Of a stretch of 64,000 nucleotides of DNA, positions 22,272-31,573 are shown piece by piece. The notes under the pieces are model-generated. The model did not search any database. It was not told the DNA's origin and worked only from the letters and a program-made list of their open reading frames with translations. This stretch comes from JAHEEL01 sp963700375 (GTDB taxonomy: Bacteria; Actinomycetota; Acidimicrobiia; Spongiisociales; UBA5794): positions 1 through 64,000 of the forward strand of contig CAVOXF010000002.1 of assembly GCA_963700375.1 (NCBI GenBank), written 5' to 3'. The first letter of the stretch is position 1. The number at the start of each line of letters is the position of its first letter. The position numbers and the translations under genes are program-made.

Positions 22272-23624
22272 TCAGGGCAGCAGCGAGCGCAGTTCGATGA
22301 TCTGCTCTGCGACCGACTCGAACGAACCCCCTCGGGGTGATCTTCGTGCCTCCACCGATCCCCGGCGATCGAGAAGCGCGAGGTCGCCCGGGCGGAACTC
22401 CGAGTGAGCGGACTCCAACTCGTCGGCGGTGACCGACTCGAACGTCCGGCCCTCCGCCTTCAGCCCTGCAACGAGTCCCCCGACGGCTCCATGGGCCTCG
22501 CGGAATGGGACTCCCCTGGCTACCAGTGCCTCGGCGAGGTCGAGCGCCACCACCCATGTCGAGGGGGCCGGCGGATCGAACTCCGCCGTCGCAATCATCC
22601 CGGTGAGCGCCGCAAGCGCCGTTGTCAGCACGTCGTCGGCGTGGAACATTGCCCGTTTGTCCTCCTGCAGATCCCTGTTGTACGAGAGCGGAAGACCCTT
22701 CTGAAGCGCCAGGAGGCCGGCAAGGTCGCCGATGACCGATGCTGCTTTCCCGCGTGCGAGTTCGGCAATATCCGGGTTCTTCTTGTGCGGCAGGGCTGAC
22801 GAACCCGTCGTGTACGCGTCGTCATACTCGACCCAACCGAACTCGTCGGTAGACCACAACACGAGCTCCTCGGAGAGACGCGACACGTGCACCATCGCCT
22901 GCGCTACGCAGAAGACGTACTCGGACGCGAAGTCCCGGGACGAGACGGCGTCGAGCGAGTTCCCGAACACCGAAGAGAACCCGAGTCGATCGGCGACGAG
23001 GTCTGGCCGGAGCGGCAGCGCACTCCCTGCAGCGGCGCCTGCCCCGAGCGGCGACACGTCGATGCGGCTCCGAGCCTCGACCAAGCGCTCGACGTCGCGC
23101 AACAGCATCCAGGCATACGCGAGGAAGTGATGGGCCAGCGGAATCGCCTGCGCCTGCTGGAGATGGGTGTACGAGGCGACAATCGTGTCCCCGGCTTGCT
23201 CGGCCTGATCCACGAGGACCGCAATCAGGTGCTGGATCTGCTCCACGCGGTGGTCGACGGCACGGCGGAGATAGAGCCGCACGTCGAGGGCGATCTGATC
23301 ATTGCGGGACCGACCCGTATGGAGATGGCCGGCATCGGGCCCGATCAGCTCACCCAGACGACGTTCCACGGCCGTGTGAACGTCTTCGTCGGTGGTCTGG
23401 AACTCGAACCGTCCTAGGTTCGCCTCTTCGAGGATGTGCTCGAGGCCGTCCGCGATCCGGACGACGACGTCAGCGGGGACCAACCCGACCTCGCCGAGCA
23501 TGGCTACATGGGCCAGCGACCCCGTGACGTCGTCGACGAGGAGCCGCCGATCCGACGGATCGGTCGTGAACCGCCAGAGCGTCTCACTCGGCCCCGCCGC
23601 GAAGCGACCACCCCAGAGGGTCAC
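22272..23624 (-). CDS. argH: argininosuccinate lyase
   Basis: ArgH splits argininosuccinate to arginine and fumarate, the last step of arginine synthesis. Motifs: VTLWGGRFAAGP at the start, HTGRSRNDQIA, SYTHLQQAQAIPLAHHF and the superfamily signature GSSALPHKKNPD. I placed the start at the GTG of VTLWGGRF (23624, 450 residues); an upstream GTG at 23678 would add 18 unconserved residues. It is the last gene of argC-J-B-R-G-H, 136 bp after argG. Confidence 0.95.
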   Translation of the reverse strand: MTLWGGRFAAGPSETLWRFTTDPSDRRLLVDDVTGSLAHVAMLGEVGLVPADVVVRIADGLEHILEEANLGRFEFQTTDEDVHTAVERRLGELIGPDAGHLHTGRSRNDQIALDVRLYLRRAVDHRVEQIQHLIAVLVDQAEQAGDTIVASYTHLQQAQAIPLAHHFLAYAWMLLRDVERLVEARSRIDVSPLGAGAAAGSALPLRPDLVADRLGFSSVFGNSLDAVSSRDFASEYVFCVAQAMVHVSRLSEELVLWSTDEFGWVEYDDAYTTGSSALPHKKNPDIAELARGKAASVIGDLAGLLALQKGLPLSYNRDLQEDKRAMFHADDVLTTALAALTGMIATAEFDPPAPSTWVVALDLAEALVARGVPFREAHGAVGGLVAGLKAEGRTFESVTADELESAHSEFRPGDLALLDRRGSVEARRSPRGGSFESVAEQIIELRSLLP

Positions 23625-23760
23625 AGGAGGCCTCGCGTTCTTGTCGCCGGTCGCCGGACGCCAGTCGCCCGGTTGCACCCCCGCGTCGTCGCTACGCTCG
23701 TCCGCGTCCCACCACCGTTCGCCCGGGGGGAGCGGCCGGCTCGCAGCTCGGAACTCCTCT

Positions 23761-24978
23761 TCACTCGCCTTCTCCCATCCGCTTCTCCGCGAAGGTTCTC
23801 AGCCGCAGGCTCTGGAGGTGGATGAAGCCGTCGGCGTCGGCCTGGTTGTAGACATCGTCGGCCTCGAAAGTGACCGTTGCCTCGTCGTAGAGATTGTGGC
23901 TCGCCGAACGACGGCCCTCGACCACAACCTGGCCCTTGTAGAGCCGCAACCGGGCTTCGCCGTTCACCCGGGTCTGGATGTCGTCCATGAACGCCTGCAG
24001 AGCCTCGCGCTCCGGCGAGTACCAGAAGCCGTTGTAGACCATCTCCGCGTAACGATTCGACAGCTCGTCTCGAAGGTGAGCGACCTCGCGGTCAAGCGTC
24101 AGCGATTCGACGGCGCGGTGCGCGTGGTAGAGGATCGTCCCACCCGGGGTCTCGTAGACGCCGCGGCTCTTCATCCCGACGAACCGGTTTTCCACGATGT
24201 CAACGCGGCCGACTCCGTGGCGACCGCCGATCTCGTTGAGCAGCGTCAGCAGCGGAACCGGGCCCAACTCAACACCATCGACCGACACCGGCGTGCCGGC
24301 GCGGAACCCCACGGTGATGACCTGGGGCTCGTCCGGGGCATCCTCCGGGTCGGTCGTCATGCGGAACATCCCCGGCGGCGGCCCAACCCACGGATCCTCG
24401 AGCACGCCGCCCTCATAGGAGATGTGGAGGATGTTGGCGTCCATCGAATACGGCATCTCGGGCGTCGTCGGAATCGGGATGTTGAACCGCTCTGCGTAGG
24501 CAACGAGGTCGGCCCGGCCCTTCATGTCCCATTCTCGCCAAGGCGCAACGACCTTGATGTCAGGCTTCAGCGCGTACGCCGACAGCTCAAAGCGAACCTG
24601 GTCGTTCCCCTTCCCGGTCGCCCCGTGGGCAATGGCGTCGGCACCGACTTCCTCGGCAACCCGAACGAGTCCCTTCGAGATCACCGGACGGGCGAGCGAC
24701 GTACCCATGAGGTAGTAGCCCTCGTAGAGCGCGCTCGATCGAACGGCAGCGAAGACGAAGTCCTCGACGAATTCGTGGGTCAGGTCCTCGGTGATGGCCT
24801 CAACGGCCCCCGTCTCGAGGGCTTTGTCATGGGCTTCCTGTGCCTCTTCACCTTGGCCGACGTCGGCCGTGTACGTCACAACCTCGGCGCCATACTCCTC
24901 GATGATCCAGCGCAGGATGATCGACGTGTCGAGCCCTCCGCTGTAGGCCAGTACCACCTTGTTGATCCCGCGCTTCAC
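23761..24978 (-). CDS. argG: argininosuccinate synthase
   Basis: ArgG joins citrulline and aspartate with ATP. The N-terminal ATP-pyrophosphatase P-loop is VVLAYSGGLDTSI; then YYLMGTSLARP, HGATGKGNDQVRFE, DMKGRADLVAYAE and ENRFVGMKSRGVYETPGG follow. The GTG start comes one base after the argR stop. The 405 residues are the normal length. Confidence 0.96.
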   Translation of the reverse strand: MKRGINKVVLAYSGGLDTSIILRWIIEEYGAEVVTYTADVGQGEEAQEAHDKALETGAVEAITEDLTHEFVEDFVFAAVRSSALYEGYYLMGTSLARPVISKGLVRVAEEVGADAIAHGATGKGNDQVRFELSAYALKPDIKVVAPWREWDMKGRADLVAYAERFNIPIPTTPEMPYSMDANILHISYEGGVLEDPWVGPPPGMFRMTTDPEDAPDEPQVITVGFRAGTPVSVDGVELGPVPLLTLLNEIGGRHGVGRVDIVENRFVGMKSRGVYETPGGTILYHAHRAVESLTLDREVAHLRDELSNRYAEMVYNGFWYSPEREALQAFMDDIQTRVNGEARLRLYKGQVVVEGRRSASHNLYDEATVTFEADDVYNQADADGFIHLQSLRLRTFAEKRMGEGE

Positions 24979-24979
24979 G

Positions 24980-25429
24980 TCATTCTCCTTCGATGATTGC
25001 CGCGACCACCGCAGCGTCCGTTGTTTGATCTATGGCGATGAAGAGCGTGTCGTCGCCTGCGACCGTCCCGAGAACGCCGGTCAGTGCGGCGGCGTCGATC
25101 CGACTCGCGAGCAGGTTTGCCGCACCCGGGGGGACGCGCACCACAACGAGTGGTCCCGTGACCGTGACCGACTCAACGAACTCGTCGGTCGCCGCCGCGA
25201 GCGCTGCTCTTGCCCGTCGCATCTCGGCAGGGTCCTTGATGCGATAGCGGGACACGTCACCGTCGCGAGCCTTCATCGCGCCGATAGCCTCCAGATCACG
25301 CGAGATCGTCGCCTGGGTGACCGTGTGGCCTCCATGGGAGAGCAGCCTCCTCAGCTGGGCCTGGCTCTCGATCGTCTCGGTCGTGACCAACCGCGTTACC
25401 AGCCGCCGCCGCGCTTCGGTCGAGCTCAC
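24980..25429 (-). CDS. argR: arginine repressor ArgR
   Basis: The 149-residue protein has the N-terminal winged helix (ESQAQLRRLL, TVTQATISRDLEAIGAMK) and the C-terminal arginine-binding, hexamer-forming domain (VRVPPGAANLLASRID, GTVAGDDTLFIAI). It represses arginine biosynthesis when arginine is abundant and probably binds the site upstream of argC. Its start overlaps the argB stop (ATGA) and argG follows at once, so it is made with the operon it controls. Confidence 0.95.
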   Translation of the reverse strand: MSSTEARRRLVTRLVTTETIESQAQLRRLLSHGGHTVTQATISRDLEAIGAMKARDGDVSRYRIKDPAEMRRARAALAAATDEFVESVTVTGPLVVVRVPPGAANLLASRIDAAALTGVLGTVAGDDTLFIAIDQTTDAAVVAAIIEGE

Positions 25430-26331
25430 GCGACCGGCTCCTTCGTGATCATCGTGCCGATCCCTTCGGGAGTGAAGACTTCGAGCAGCACGGAGTGCTG
25501 GATGCGGCCGTCGAGGATGTGCACGCGCTCGACACCGGCCTCGATGGCGGCGACGCAGGCCTCCAGTTTCGGCAGCATCCCTGCCGTCACCGTTCCGGTT
25601 CCGAGGATGCCCTTGATTCCGTCCTCCGTCACGCGCTGGATCAAAGAATCCTCCTCGCCAAGCACCCCGTAGAGCCCCTCGACGTCAGTGAGGTACACGA
25701 GCTTCTTCGCCCCGAGCGCGGACGCCAGGGCGCCGGCGGCCGTGTCGGCGTTCACGTTGTAGACCTCGCCGTCCTCTCCGCGGGCGATGGGAGCGACGAC
25801 GGGTACGTAGCCCTGGTCCTGCAGGCTTGCCACGAGTCCCGGGTTGACCTCGGTGATCTCGCCGACGAAGCCGAGTCGCTCGTCCTTCGGTTGGGCAACG
25901 AAGAGGTTTCCGTCCAGGCCATTGATTCCGGTCGCCAGCGCCCCGTGAGCGTTGACGAGCCGCACGATGTCGGGGTTGATCTCACCGGCGAGGGTCGCCT
26001 GGACCACCCGCATCGTCTCTGCGTCGGTGACGCGCAGGCCTTCCAGCCACTGCGGTTCGACCCCGCGCTGGTGCATCGCCTCGCTGATTCTCGGACCTCC
26101 ACCATGCACGATCACCACCTTGATGCCGACGTAGTGGAGCATCGCGATATCGTCGGCGAAGGTGTTCCGCAGGCCCTCGTCCACCATGGCCGACCCGCCG
26201 TACTTGATCACCACGGTCTTGCCCCGGTTGGCTTTGATGAAGGGCATCGACTCGGAGAAGATGCGGGCCTTGCCCATCGTGCTCGCGATCCGGGGCTTCC
26301 CGTGGCTGGGGGCGGTGTGACCGGTGGTCAT
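25426..26331 (-). CDS. argB: acetylglutamate kinase
   Basis: ArgB phosphorylates N-acetylglutamate, normally the step inhibited by arginine. Motifs: KTVVIKYGGSAM, VVIVHGGGPRISEAM, the NVNADTAAGALASALGAKKLVYLTD stretch (in parts), and the C-terminal GTVTAGMLPKLEAC and HILDGRIQHSVLLE. The start at 26331 overlaps argJ (ATGA). In other actinobacteria argD and argF follow; here argR follows directly. Confidence 0.96.
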   Translation of the reverse strand: MTTGHTAPSHGKPRIASTMGKARIFSESMPFIKANRGKTVVIKYGGSAMVDEGLRNTFADDIAMLHYVGIKVVIVHGGGPRISEAMHQRGVEPQWLEGLRVTDAETMRVVQATLAGEINPDIVRLVNAHGALATGINGLDGNLFVAQPKDERLGFVGEITEVNPGLVASLQDQGYVPVVAPIARGEDGEVYNVNADTAAGALASALGAKKLVYLTDVEGLYGVLGEEDSLIQRVTEDGIKGILGTGTVTAGMLPKLEACVAAIEAGVERVHILDGRIQHSVLLEVFTPEGIGTMITKEPVA

Positions 26332-27488
26332 GACCGCTCCGCGTTGAAACGCACGTAGTCGGGAGTCAGGTCGGTGGTGAAGACCCGGGCTGTCCCCGGA
26401 CCGTTTCCTACACATATCGTCACGCCGAAGTCCCCTTCCATGTCCTTGCTCACGGCGTCTTCGTCGAAGGGAACTCCAGCACCCTTCCGAACGACCGTCG
26501 TACCTGCGAAGGCGATCGAGAGATCGCCGAAGTCGACTTCTTCGTCGACCTCCCCGAGGGCAGCAACGATCCTCCCCCAGTTGGGGTCGGCGCCGTAGAA
26601 CGAGGAGCGCACCAGCGCCGAGTCCGCGACTCGCCTGCCGATGCTCCGTGCGGCGGCGTCGTCGGTTGCGCCGGTGACGGCCATTGTCACCACCCGGGTC
26701 GCTCCTTCGGCGTCGGCGGCGATATGGCGGGCCAGGTCCACGGCTGCGCTGGTCAGTGCCGCGGCGAGCGCGTCCGCCTCAGGCGTGAAGCCCGAAGCGC
26801 CCGATGCCATGGCGATCACGGTGTCGTTGGTCGAGGGGCAGCCGTCGACGTTCAGCGCGTGGAACGAGTGATCGACGGCGATTCTGAGCGCCCGGTCGAG
26901 TACGGGGGCGGACACCTGCGCGTCGGTGGTGAGCACCGCCAGCATCGTCGCCATGTCGGGCCGGATCATGCCGGCCCCCTTCGCCATGCCGCCGACGGTG
27001 AATCCGTCTGCCTCGACGACGATCTCCTTCGGCTCGGAGTCGGTGGTCATGATCGCCCTGGCGGCGGCATGGGCGTCAGGCTCGCCCGCGCCGAGCGCAG
27101 CAACCGCATCGACGACGCCGGCCGTGATCGCCTCTGGTGCAAGGTGGGTTCCGATCGTCCCGGTCGAACAGACCAGTACGTCCTCCGGAGAGCATGACAG
27201 CAGTTCTGCCGTTCGGTTCGCCGTGAGCTCTGCCACCGCCTTGCCCCGCTTTCCCGTTACGGCGTTTGCGCATCCAGAGTTCAGGACCACTGCCTTGGCG
27301 GTCGGTGCCGAAGCTAGATGGCTCCTGGAGAGGCGGACGGGTGCGGCCGCCGCCATGTTGGTGGTGAAGACAGCGGCCGTCGGCACCGGCGCCTCGGCCG
27401 TCACGACGGCAACGTCGAGGATTCCATCCGGTTTGATCCCCGCCGCCACACCGGCGGCCTTGAATCCCTTCGGAGCAAGCACGCTCAC
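26328..27488 (-). CDS. argJ: glutamate N-acetyltransferase (ornithine acetyltransferase)
   Basis: ArgJ moves acetyl groups from acetylornithine to glutamate, giving a cyclic pathway. The 386-residue precursor includes VLNSGCANAVTG, LVCSTGTIG, AKGAGMIRPDMATMLAVLTTDA with the autocleavage Thr, and VDGCPSTNDTVI. The GTG at 27488 overlaps the argC stop as GTGA and begins VSVLAPKGFKAAGV, a normal N-terminus. The long frame upstream is not coding in this sense. Confidence 0.95.
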   Translation of the reverse strand: MSVLAPKGFKAAGVAAGIKPDGILDVAVVTAEAPVPTAAVFTTNMAAAAPVRLSRSHLASAPTAKAVVLNSGCANAVTGKRGKAVAELTANRTAELLSCSPEDVLVCSTGTIGTHLAPEAITAGVVDAVAALGAGEPDAHAAARAIMTTDSEPKEIVVEADGFTVGGMAKGAGMIRPDMATMLAVLTTDAQVSAPVLDRALRIAVDHSFHALNVDGCPSTNDTVIAMASGASGFTPEADALAAALTSAAVDLARHIAADAEGATRVVTMAVTGATDDAAARSIGRRVADSALVRSSFYGADPNWGRIVAALGEVDEEVDFGDLSIAFAGTTVVRKGAGVPFDEDAVSKDMEGDFGVTICVGNGPGTARVFTTDLTPDYVRFNAERS

Positions 27489-28516
27489 GGCATCCACCCT
27501 TCCATCGGGAGTCCGACCGTCTCGTCGACGCCGAGCATCAGATTGGCCACTTGCACCGCCTGACCGGCGGCACCTTTCACGAGGTTGTCGATGGCCGAGA
27601 TCAGGACGACGGTGCCGCTTCGCTCTTCGAAGTGGGCCGAGATCAGGGCCCGGTTTGATCCGGTGACCCACCGGGTCTCGGGAGAGCCCTCAACGAGCGA
27701 GACAAACGGTTCGTCTCGGTAGGCCGCCTCGAGCGCTCCGACAATATCGTCGAGGGATGTTCCTGGAGCGGCCTGCGCATACACCGTGCTCAGGATGCCG
27801 CGCTGCATCGGCACCAGGTGTGGGGTGAAGATCAGTTGAACCGGATCGGCAGACACCTGATCGAGCGCCCGTTCCATCTCAGGCCGGTGTCGGTGCGTCA
27901 ACACCTTGTAGGCCTTCACCGACTCGTCGACGGCTCCGAAGTGGAGATCCGGGTGGACGCCCCGCCCAGCGCCGGAAACACCCGACATCGAGTCAACAAT
28001 GATTCCTGTCGGCTCGACGAGTTCGGCCGCGAGGACGGGGGCGAGCGGAAGGATCGCCGAGGTCGGGTAGCAGCCTGCCATGGCGACGCGATCGGTGGCG
28101 ACAATGGCGGCCCGGTTCACCTCTGGGAGTCCGTAGGCCCACTGGCCGAGCTGCTCCGGGTAGGGATGCTCGACGCCGTACGCCGAGAGGTATCGATCCG
28201 GCGTGTCGAGTCGAAAGTCGCTGCCGATGTCGACGACGGTCACTCCCCGTTCGAGCAGGGTCATTGCCGGTTCGGCAGACGCACCGTGTGGCAGCGCGAG
28301 AAACGCCAGATCCACGTGCGGTGCGGTCGCAGCGTCGTTCGGTCCGAGCGCCCGATCGCCGCCCCGAAGATGCGGGTGGACCGCTCCGAGGTTCTTCCCC
28401 GCAGCGGAGTGCGCTCCGAGATACGCGATCGCAAAGTCGGGATGGCTGTCGATCAGGCGGATGAGTTCGCCACCGGCGTAGCCGGACGAACCGAAGATGG
28501 CAATGGAGCGAGACAT
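27485..28516 (-). CDS. argC: N-acetyl-gamma-glutamyl-phosphate reductase
   Basis: ArgC reduces acetylglutamyl phosphate with NADPH. The N-terminal Rossmann motif is IAIFGSSGYAGGELIRL, the catalytic Cys is in VAMAGCYPTSAI, and GVSGAGRG and FTPHLVPMQRGILSTVY follow. The ATG at 28516 gives 343 residues. It is the first gene of the arginine operon, with a probable ArgR site 25-40 bp upstream. Confidence 0.96.
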   Translation of the reverse strand: MSRSIAIFGSSGYAGGELIRLIDSHPDFAIAYLGAHSAAGKNLGAVHPHLRGGDRALGPNDAATAPHVDLAFLALPHGASAEPAMTLLERGVTVVDIGSDFRLDTPDRYLSAYGVEHPYPEQLGQWAYGLPEVNRAAIVATDRVAMAGCYPTSAILPLAPVLAAELVEPTGIIVDSMSGVSGAGRGVHPDLHFGAVDESVKAYKVLTHRHRPEMERALDQVSADPVQLIFTPHLVPMQRGILSTVYAQAAPGTSLDDIVGALEAAYRDEPFVSLVEGSPETRWVTGSNRALISAHFEERSGTVVLISAIDNLVKGAAGQAVQVANLMLGVDETVGLPMEGWMP

Positions 28517-28540
28517 GGAAGGGGCCCTCGAGCGAGCAGC

Positions 28541-28556
28541 GAATATACGCATATTC
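28541..28556 (-). promoter_or_regulatory. probable ArgR operator (ARG box) before argC
   Basis: GAATATACGCATATTC is an inverted repeat (GAATAT and ATATTC around four bases), preceded on the coding strand by TTGCAT and TGAATAT. This AT-rich island in a 63 percent GC genome lies 25 bp upstream of argC. It resembles ARG-box half sites but does not match the E. coli consensus spacing exactly. Confidence 0.55.
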
Positions 28557-28645
28557 ACGCGGCAATGCAATATGGCGTCGTGGGATTGTCACACCGGTCG
28601 CCAATGCGCGAACCTGTCCACAGACCGAGCCACCGACGGAGCTGC

Positions 28646-28951
28646 ATGCCTTCGATCAATCCGATCCTTGCCCATCAATATGGATGGGATGAAGCGCTGC
28701 TGTTCGTCGTGCCGATCGCCATCGCCGTGATCGTCGTACGAAGACTGGACAAGAAATCGAGGAAAGAGCGGAAGACGACCCGCCGCACAGGACTGAGCAG
28801 CGCAGGAGGGTTGCGATCCGCGAGGGACTCCGGCGACGTGCCTGCTTGTGTATCAGCCCAACCTCGGCAAGACTCACCACAGTCCAGCAAACAAGGAGGA
28901 CGAAGTGGCACTTGCGCCGATCGAACTGTTGGTCATCGGTTTCCCCGGTAG
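28646..28951 (+). CDS. small single-TM protein (LAHQYGWDE type)
   Basis: The product begins MPSINPILAHQYGWDEALLF, then a membrane helix (VVPIAIAVIVVRRL) and a basic stretch KKSRKERKTTRR. From memory, small proteins with a HQGGWDE-type start and one helix are common in Acidimicrobiia. GGAG lies four bases before the ATG. After about residue 55 the composition loses character, and the frame overlaps the start of the next gene by 47 bp, so the true end may be earlier if there is an indel. Function unknown. Confidence 0.5.
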   Translation: MPSINPILAHQYGWDEALLFVVPIAIAVIVVRRLDKKSRKERKTTRRTGLSSAGGLRSARDSGDVPACVSAQPRQDSPQSSKQGGRSGTCADRTVGHRFPR

Positions 28952-29343
28952 CCAATTCACAGGCGGAATCCTGCCTGAACTCGAAATGCTCGTCGAGAAG
29001 GGCGTCATCACCGTGGTCGACGCCCTTCTGATCACGAAGAACGAAGACGGCAGCGTCGAGCTACCTCGAACTCGACCAGATCGATGCCGGCGAGACGATC
29101 GCCGGACTCCGTCGGTTGCTCACCGAATCGAACGGGTTGCTCTCCGACGAGGATGTCGAGGAGTTCGCCGCCGCCCTGGAACCCGGCTCTTCCGCAGCAG
29201 CGCTGGTCTTCGAGCACACGTGGTTCACACCGCTGCGCAACGAGATCGTGGACTCGGGCGGAATCCTTCTCGCCAACGTCCGCGTCCCCGGCGTCGTCGT
29301 GGACGAGGTGCTCGCCGCTGTTGCAGAACTCGAAGACGAATAG
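28905..29343 (+). pseudogene. DUF6325-family gene with one frameshift
   Basis: From the GTG at 28905 (AAGGAGG in front) the frame gives APIELLVIGFPGSQFTGGIL and VDALLITKNEDGSVE. At about 29058 the frame changes and continues YLELDQIDAGETIAGLRRLL, LSDEDVEEFAAALEPGSSAA and FTPLRNEIVDSGGILLANVR to the stop at 29343. Both halves match the usual DUF6325 pattern, a small protein often paired with a SHOCT gene, as here. The length is one base over a multiple of three. The function of DUF6325 is unknown to me. Confidence 0.8.
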
Positions 29344-29354
29344 GAGAAACGAAT

Positions 29355-29729
29355 ATGCCAAGAAGAAGAGGGCGTCCCGGGATCGCGGGAACGATGGCCA
29401 GGACTGCCGTCATTGCCGGGACGGCGACCGCCGTGAGCGGCGGCATGCAGCGGCACGCACAGTCGAAGCAGCAGGCTGCCTACGAACAGGACTCCGCCAA
29501 CCAGGCTGCCTACGAATCACAAGCGCAGATGGCCGAGATGCAAGCGCAGATGAACGCGCTGCAGGCTCAGCAGGCGGCACCCGTGGTACCCGCGGCACCA
29601 GCGGCTGCGGCACCGGCAGCTCCTGCCGTTGACACCATCGCCGAACTCAAGCAACTCGCCGACATGAAGTCCTCTGGCCTGTTGACGGACGACGAGTTCG
29701 CAGCAGCGAAGGCCAAACTGCTCGCCTGA
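29355..29729 (+). CDS. SHOCT-domain protein with Ala/Gln-rich helical region
   Basis: The 124-residue protein has a basic N-terminus, a Gly/Ala/Thr segment, a Gln/Ala-rich helix (about 35-75), an Ala-Pro linker, and a C-terminal SHOCT motif: IAELKQLADMKSSGLLTDDE followed by FAAAKAKLLA. SHOCT motifs are short oligomerisation elements. The ribosome site AGGAG overlaps the stop of the DUF6325 gene, so the two are co-translated; a joint role is likely but unknown. Confidence 0.8.
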   Translation: MPRRRGRPGIAGTMARTAVIAGTATAVSGGMQRHAQSKQQAAYEQDSANQAAYESQAQMAEMQAQMNALQAQQAAPVVPAAPAAAAPAAPAVDTIAELKQLADMKSSGLLTDDEFAAAKAKLLA

Positions 29730-29832
29730 ATCCCCGCCATCGTCTACACCAGGGCCGGAATGCCCGGGGGCGTTGCCTCCGCGGTCTTCCGGCCCTGGCG
29801 GTATATCGAAAGCGACGGCAGGCTATGCCGAC

Positions 29833-30982
29833 ATGAGATCCAGGGTCATCCTTCTTTTCGTGCTCGTGGCAACACTCCTCGCGATCGCCCTCCCGGCTTC
29901 CGCTCAGTCTGAAGCGCAAGACGGATCCGGTCGTTCGGGTCGTCTTCTTCTTCTCACCGACTTGCGGTCACTGCGAGTATGTGATCAACGAGGTGCTCCC
30001 GGGGGTCTTCGCGGAGTACGGCGGAGAGCCTTCGGTCTTCTTCGACGAGACGCTCCCGGAAGGCGAGGTTGCGTTCTACGAGATGACGAACGGCACCCTC
30101 GACATCCTCTTTGGTGACGTCACCGTCGACGCCGCGGCCGCACTCTACGAAACCGACACCGAGCGACTCGATATCCCGGACGAACGGATGGGGGTCCCGC
30201 GCCTCAATGTCCTCGACGACTACTACGTCGGGTCCGCCGAGATCCCGGAAGAGCTTCCCGGCATCATCGAAGCCGGCATCGCGGCGGGCGGAATACCCTG
30301 GCCGGCCATACCGGGAATCGAGGACGCTATCGCTTCCGTCCCCGGAATGGCCGAAGGCAACCAGCCGGTCGGCGGTGAACCGACGGATGGGGCCACGTCG
30401 TCCATCCCGGACTCCGAGAACCAGACCGTTGCCGAGCGTTTCGGGAACGATCCCGTCGGCAACAGCCTCGCTGTGCTGGTCCTGATCGCGATGATCGCGA
30501 GCCTGATCGCAGTACCGATCTTGATCGGCACTGGCAGACTGTCGGCCGCCCCGGACTGGCTGATCCCGGTACTTGCGGTCGTCGGCATCGGCGTCTCGAT
30601 CTACCTCGGCAGCGTCGAGGCAAGCGGAACGGAAGCCGTGTGCGGTCCGGTCGGAGACTGCAACGCCGTCCAGCAGAGCGAGTACGCGACCATCTTCGGC
30701 ATACCGATCGGGATCCTCGGTGTCATCGGCTACGCGGTGCTGCTGGTCGGATGGATCGTCGCGAAGACGATGAAGGGTCGCCTCGCCGACCTCGGGATGA
30801 TCGCCGCCGCCCTTGTCGCCGTCGGCGGAACGGTCTTCTCCGTCTACCTGACGTTCCTGGAACCGTTCGTCATCGGTGCAACGTGCATGTGGTGCCTCAC
30901 CTCAGCCCTCGCGATCACCGGGCTGCTGTGGCTGACGACGGGACCCGCGTGGTCGGCGTTCGGCCGACTCCGGTCGTCGTAG
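29833..30982 (+). pseudogene. thioredoxin-like/VKOR fusion gene with one frameshift near its 5' end
   Basis: The ATG at 29833 opens a signal peptide (VILLFVLVATLLAIALPASA). At about 29915-29935 the frame changes; the next frame gives DPVVRVVFFFSPTCGHCEYV with a CGHC redox site, and then a complete second part. That part ends in a four-helix VKOR domain with Cys pairs CGPVGDC and CMWC (FVIGATCMWCLTSALAI). VKOR proteins reoxidise periplasmic thiol oxidases. The 1150-bp length is one over a multiple of three, and no start exists in the second frame before the CGHC motif. If the shift is a sequence error, the protein would be about 382 residues and would be exported. Confidence 0.82.
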
Positions 30983-30998
30983 CGCAACCTCGCTCTCC

Positions 30999-31541
30999 TC
31001 ACGCCGAGAACGTCCCCATCAGGGTTCCTTCGTCGAGCACCCGCCCTTGTGCAGCGTCGAGGACTTCGTCCTTCGTTGCCCCTTCCGCGAGGCCGAGCAG
31101 ACCTTCGAGGGCCATGATCCTGAAGAAGTAGCGGTGGGTGCCGCCGGGTGGGCACGGCCCCCCATACCCGATCCGCTTCCACGAGTTGAGCCCGCCGGTG
31201 CCGAGCGCGCCGACGTTCTCCGGTATCACACCGGTTGGTTCGATGTCGTAGGCGACCCAGTGGTCCCATGTCCCAACCGGGGCATCCGGATCGTCCATGA
31301 TGAGCACCAGCGATCCGGTGCCCTCCGGCAATCCGACCATCCTGAGTTCGGGCGAGACGTCCGCCCCGTCGCACGTGAACCGTGCCGGGATCGGCCCATC
31401 GGCTTCGAACGCGGGCGAAGAGACTTCCATGCTCACTCCTTCAGTGACGGGATCGATCGACGGCGTCGAGGACGGATCCGGATCGCTACACCCGGCGATC
31501 ATCATGGTCACCAGGAGAACGGCCAGCGGTGAACGGATCAT
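30999..31541 (-). CDS. YbhB/YbcL (PEBP-like) lipoprotein
   Basis: The 180-residue protein has a lipoprotein signal (LAVLLVTMMIAGC) and a PEBP fold: IPARFTCDGADVSPEL, LIMDDPDAPVGTWDHWVAYD, GPCPPGGTHRYFFRIMAL. The DPDAP and HRY pieces form the conserved ligand pocket. Bacterial members have no firm function. The ATG at 31541 was chosen because it starts the signal peptide; it is 33 bp after cca. Confidence 0.85.
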   Translation of the reverse strand: MIRSPLAVLLVTMMIAGCSDPDPSSTPSIDPVTEGVSMEVSSPAFEADGPIPARFTCDGADVSPELRMVGLPEGTGSLVLIMDDPDAPVGTWDHWVAYDIEPTGVIPENVGALGTGGLNSWKRIGYGGPCPPGGTHRYFFRIMALEGLLGLAEGATKDEVLDAAQGRVLDEGTLMGTFSA

Positions 31542-31573
31542 GAGCCGAGTATGGCCGCGCCGATCCAACCCGG

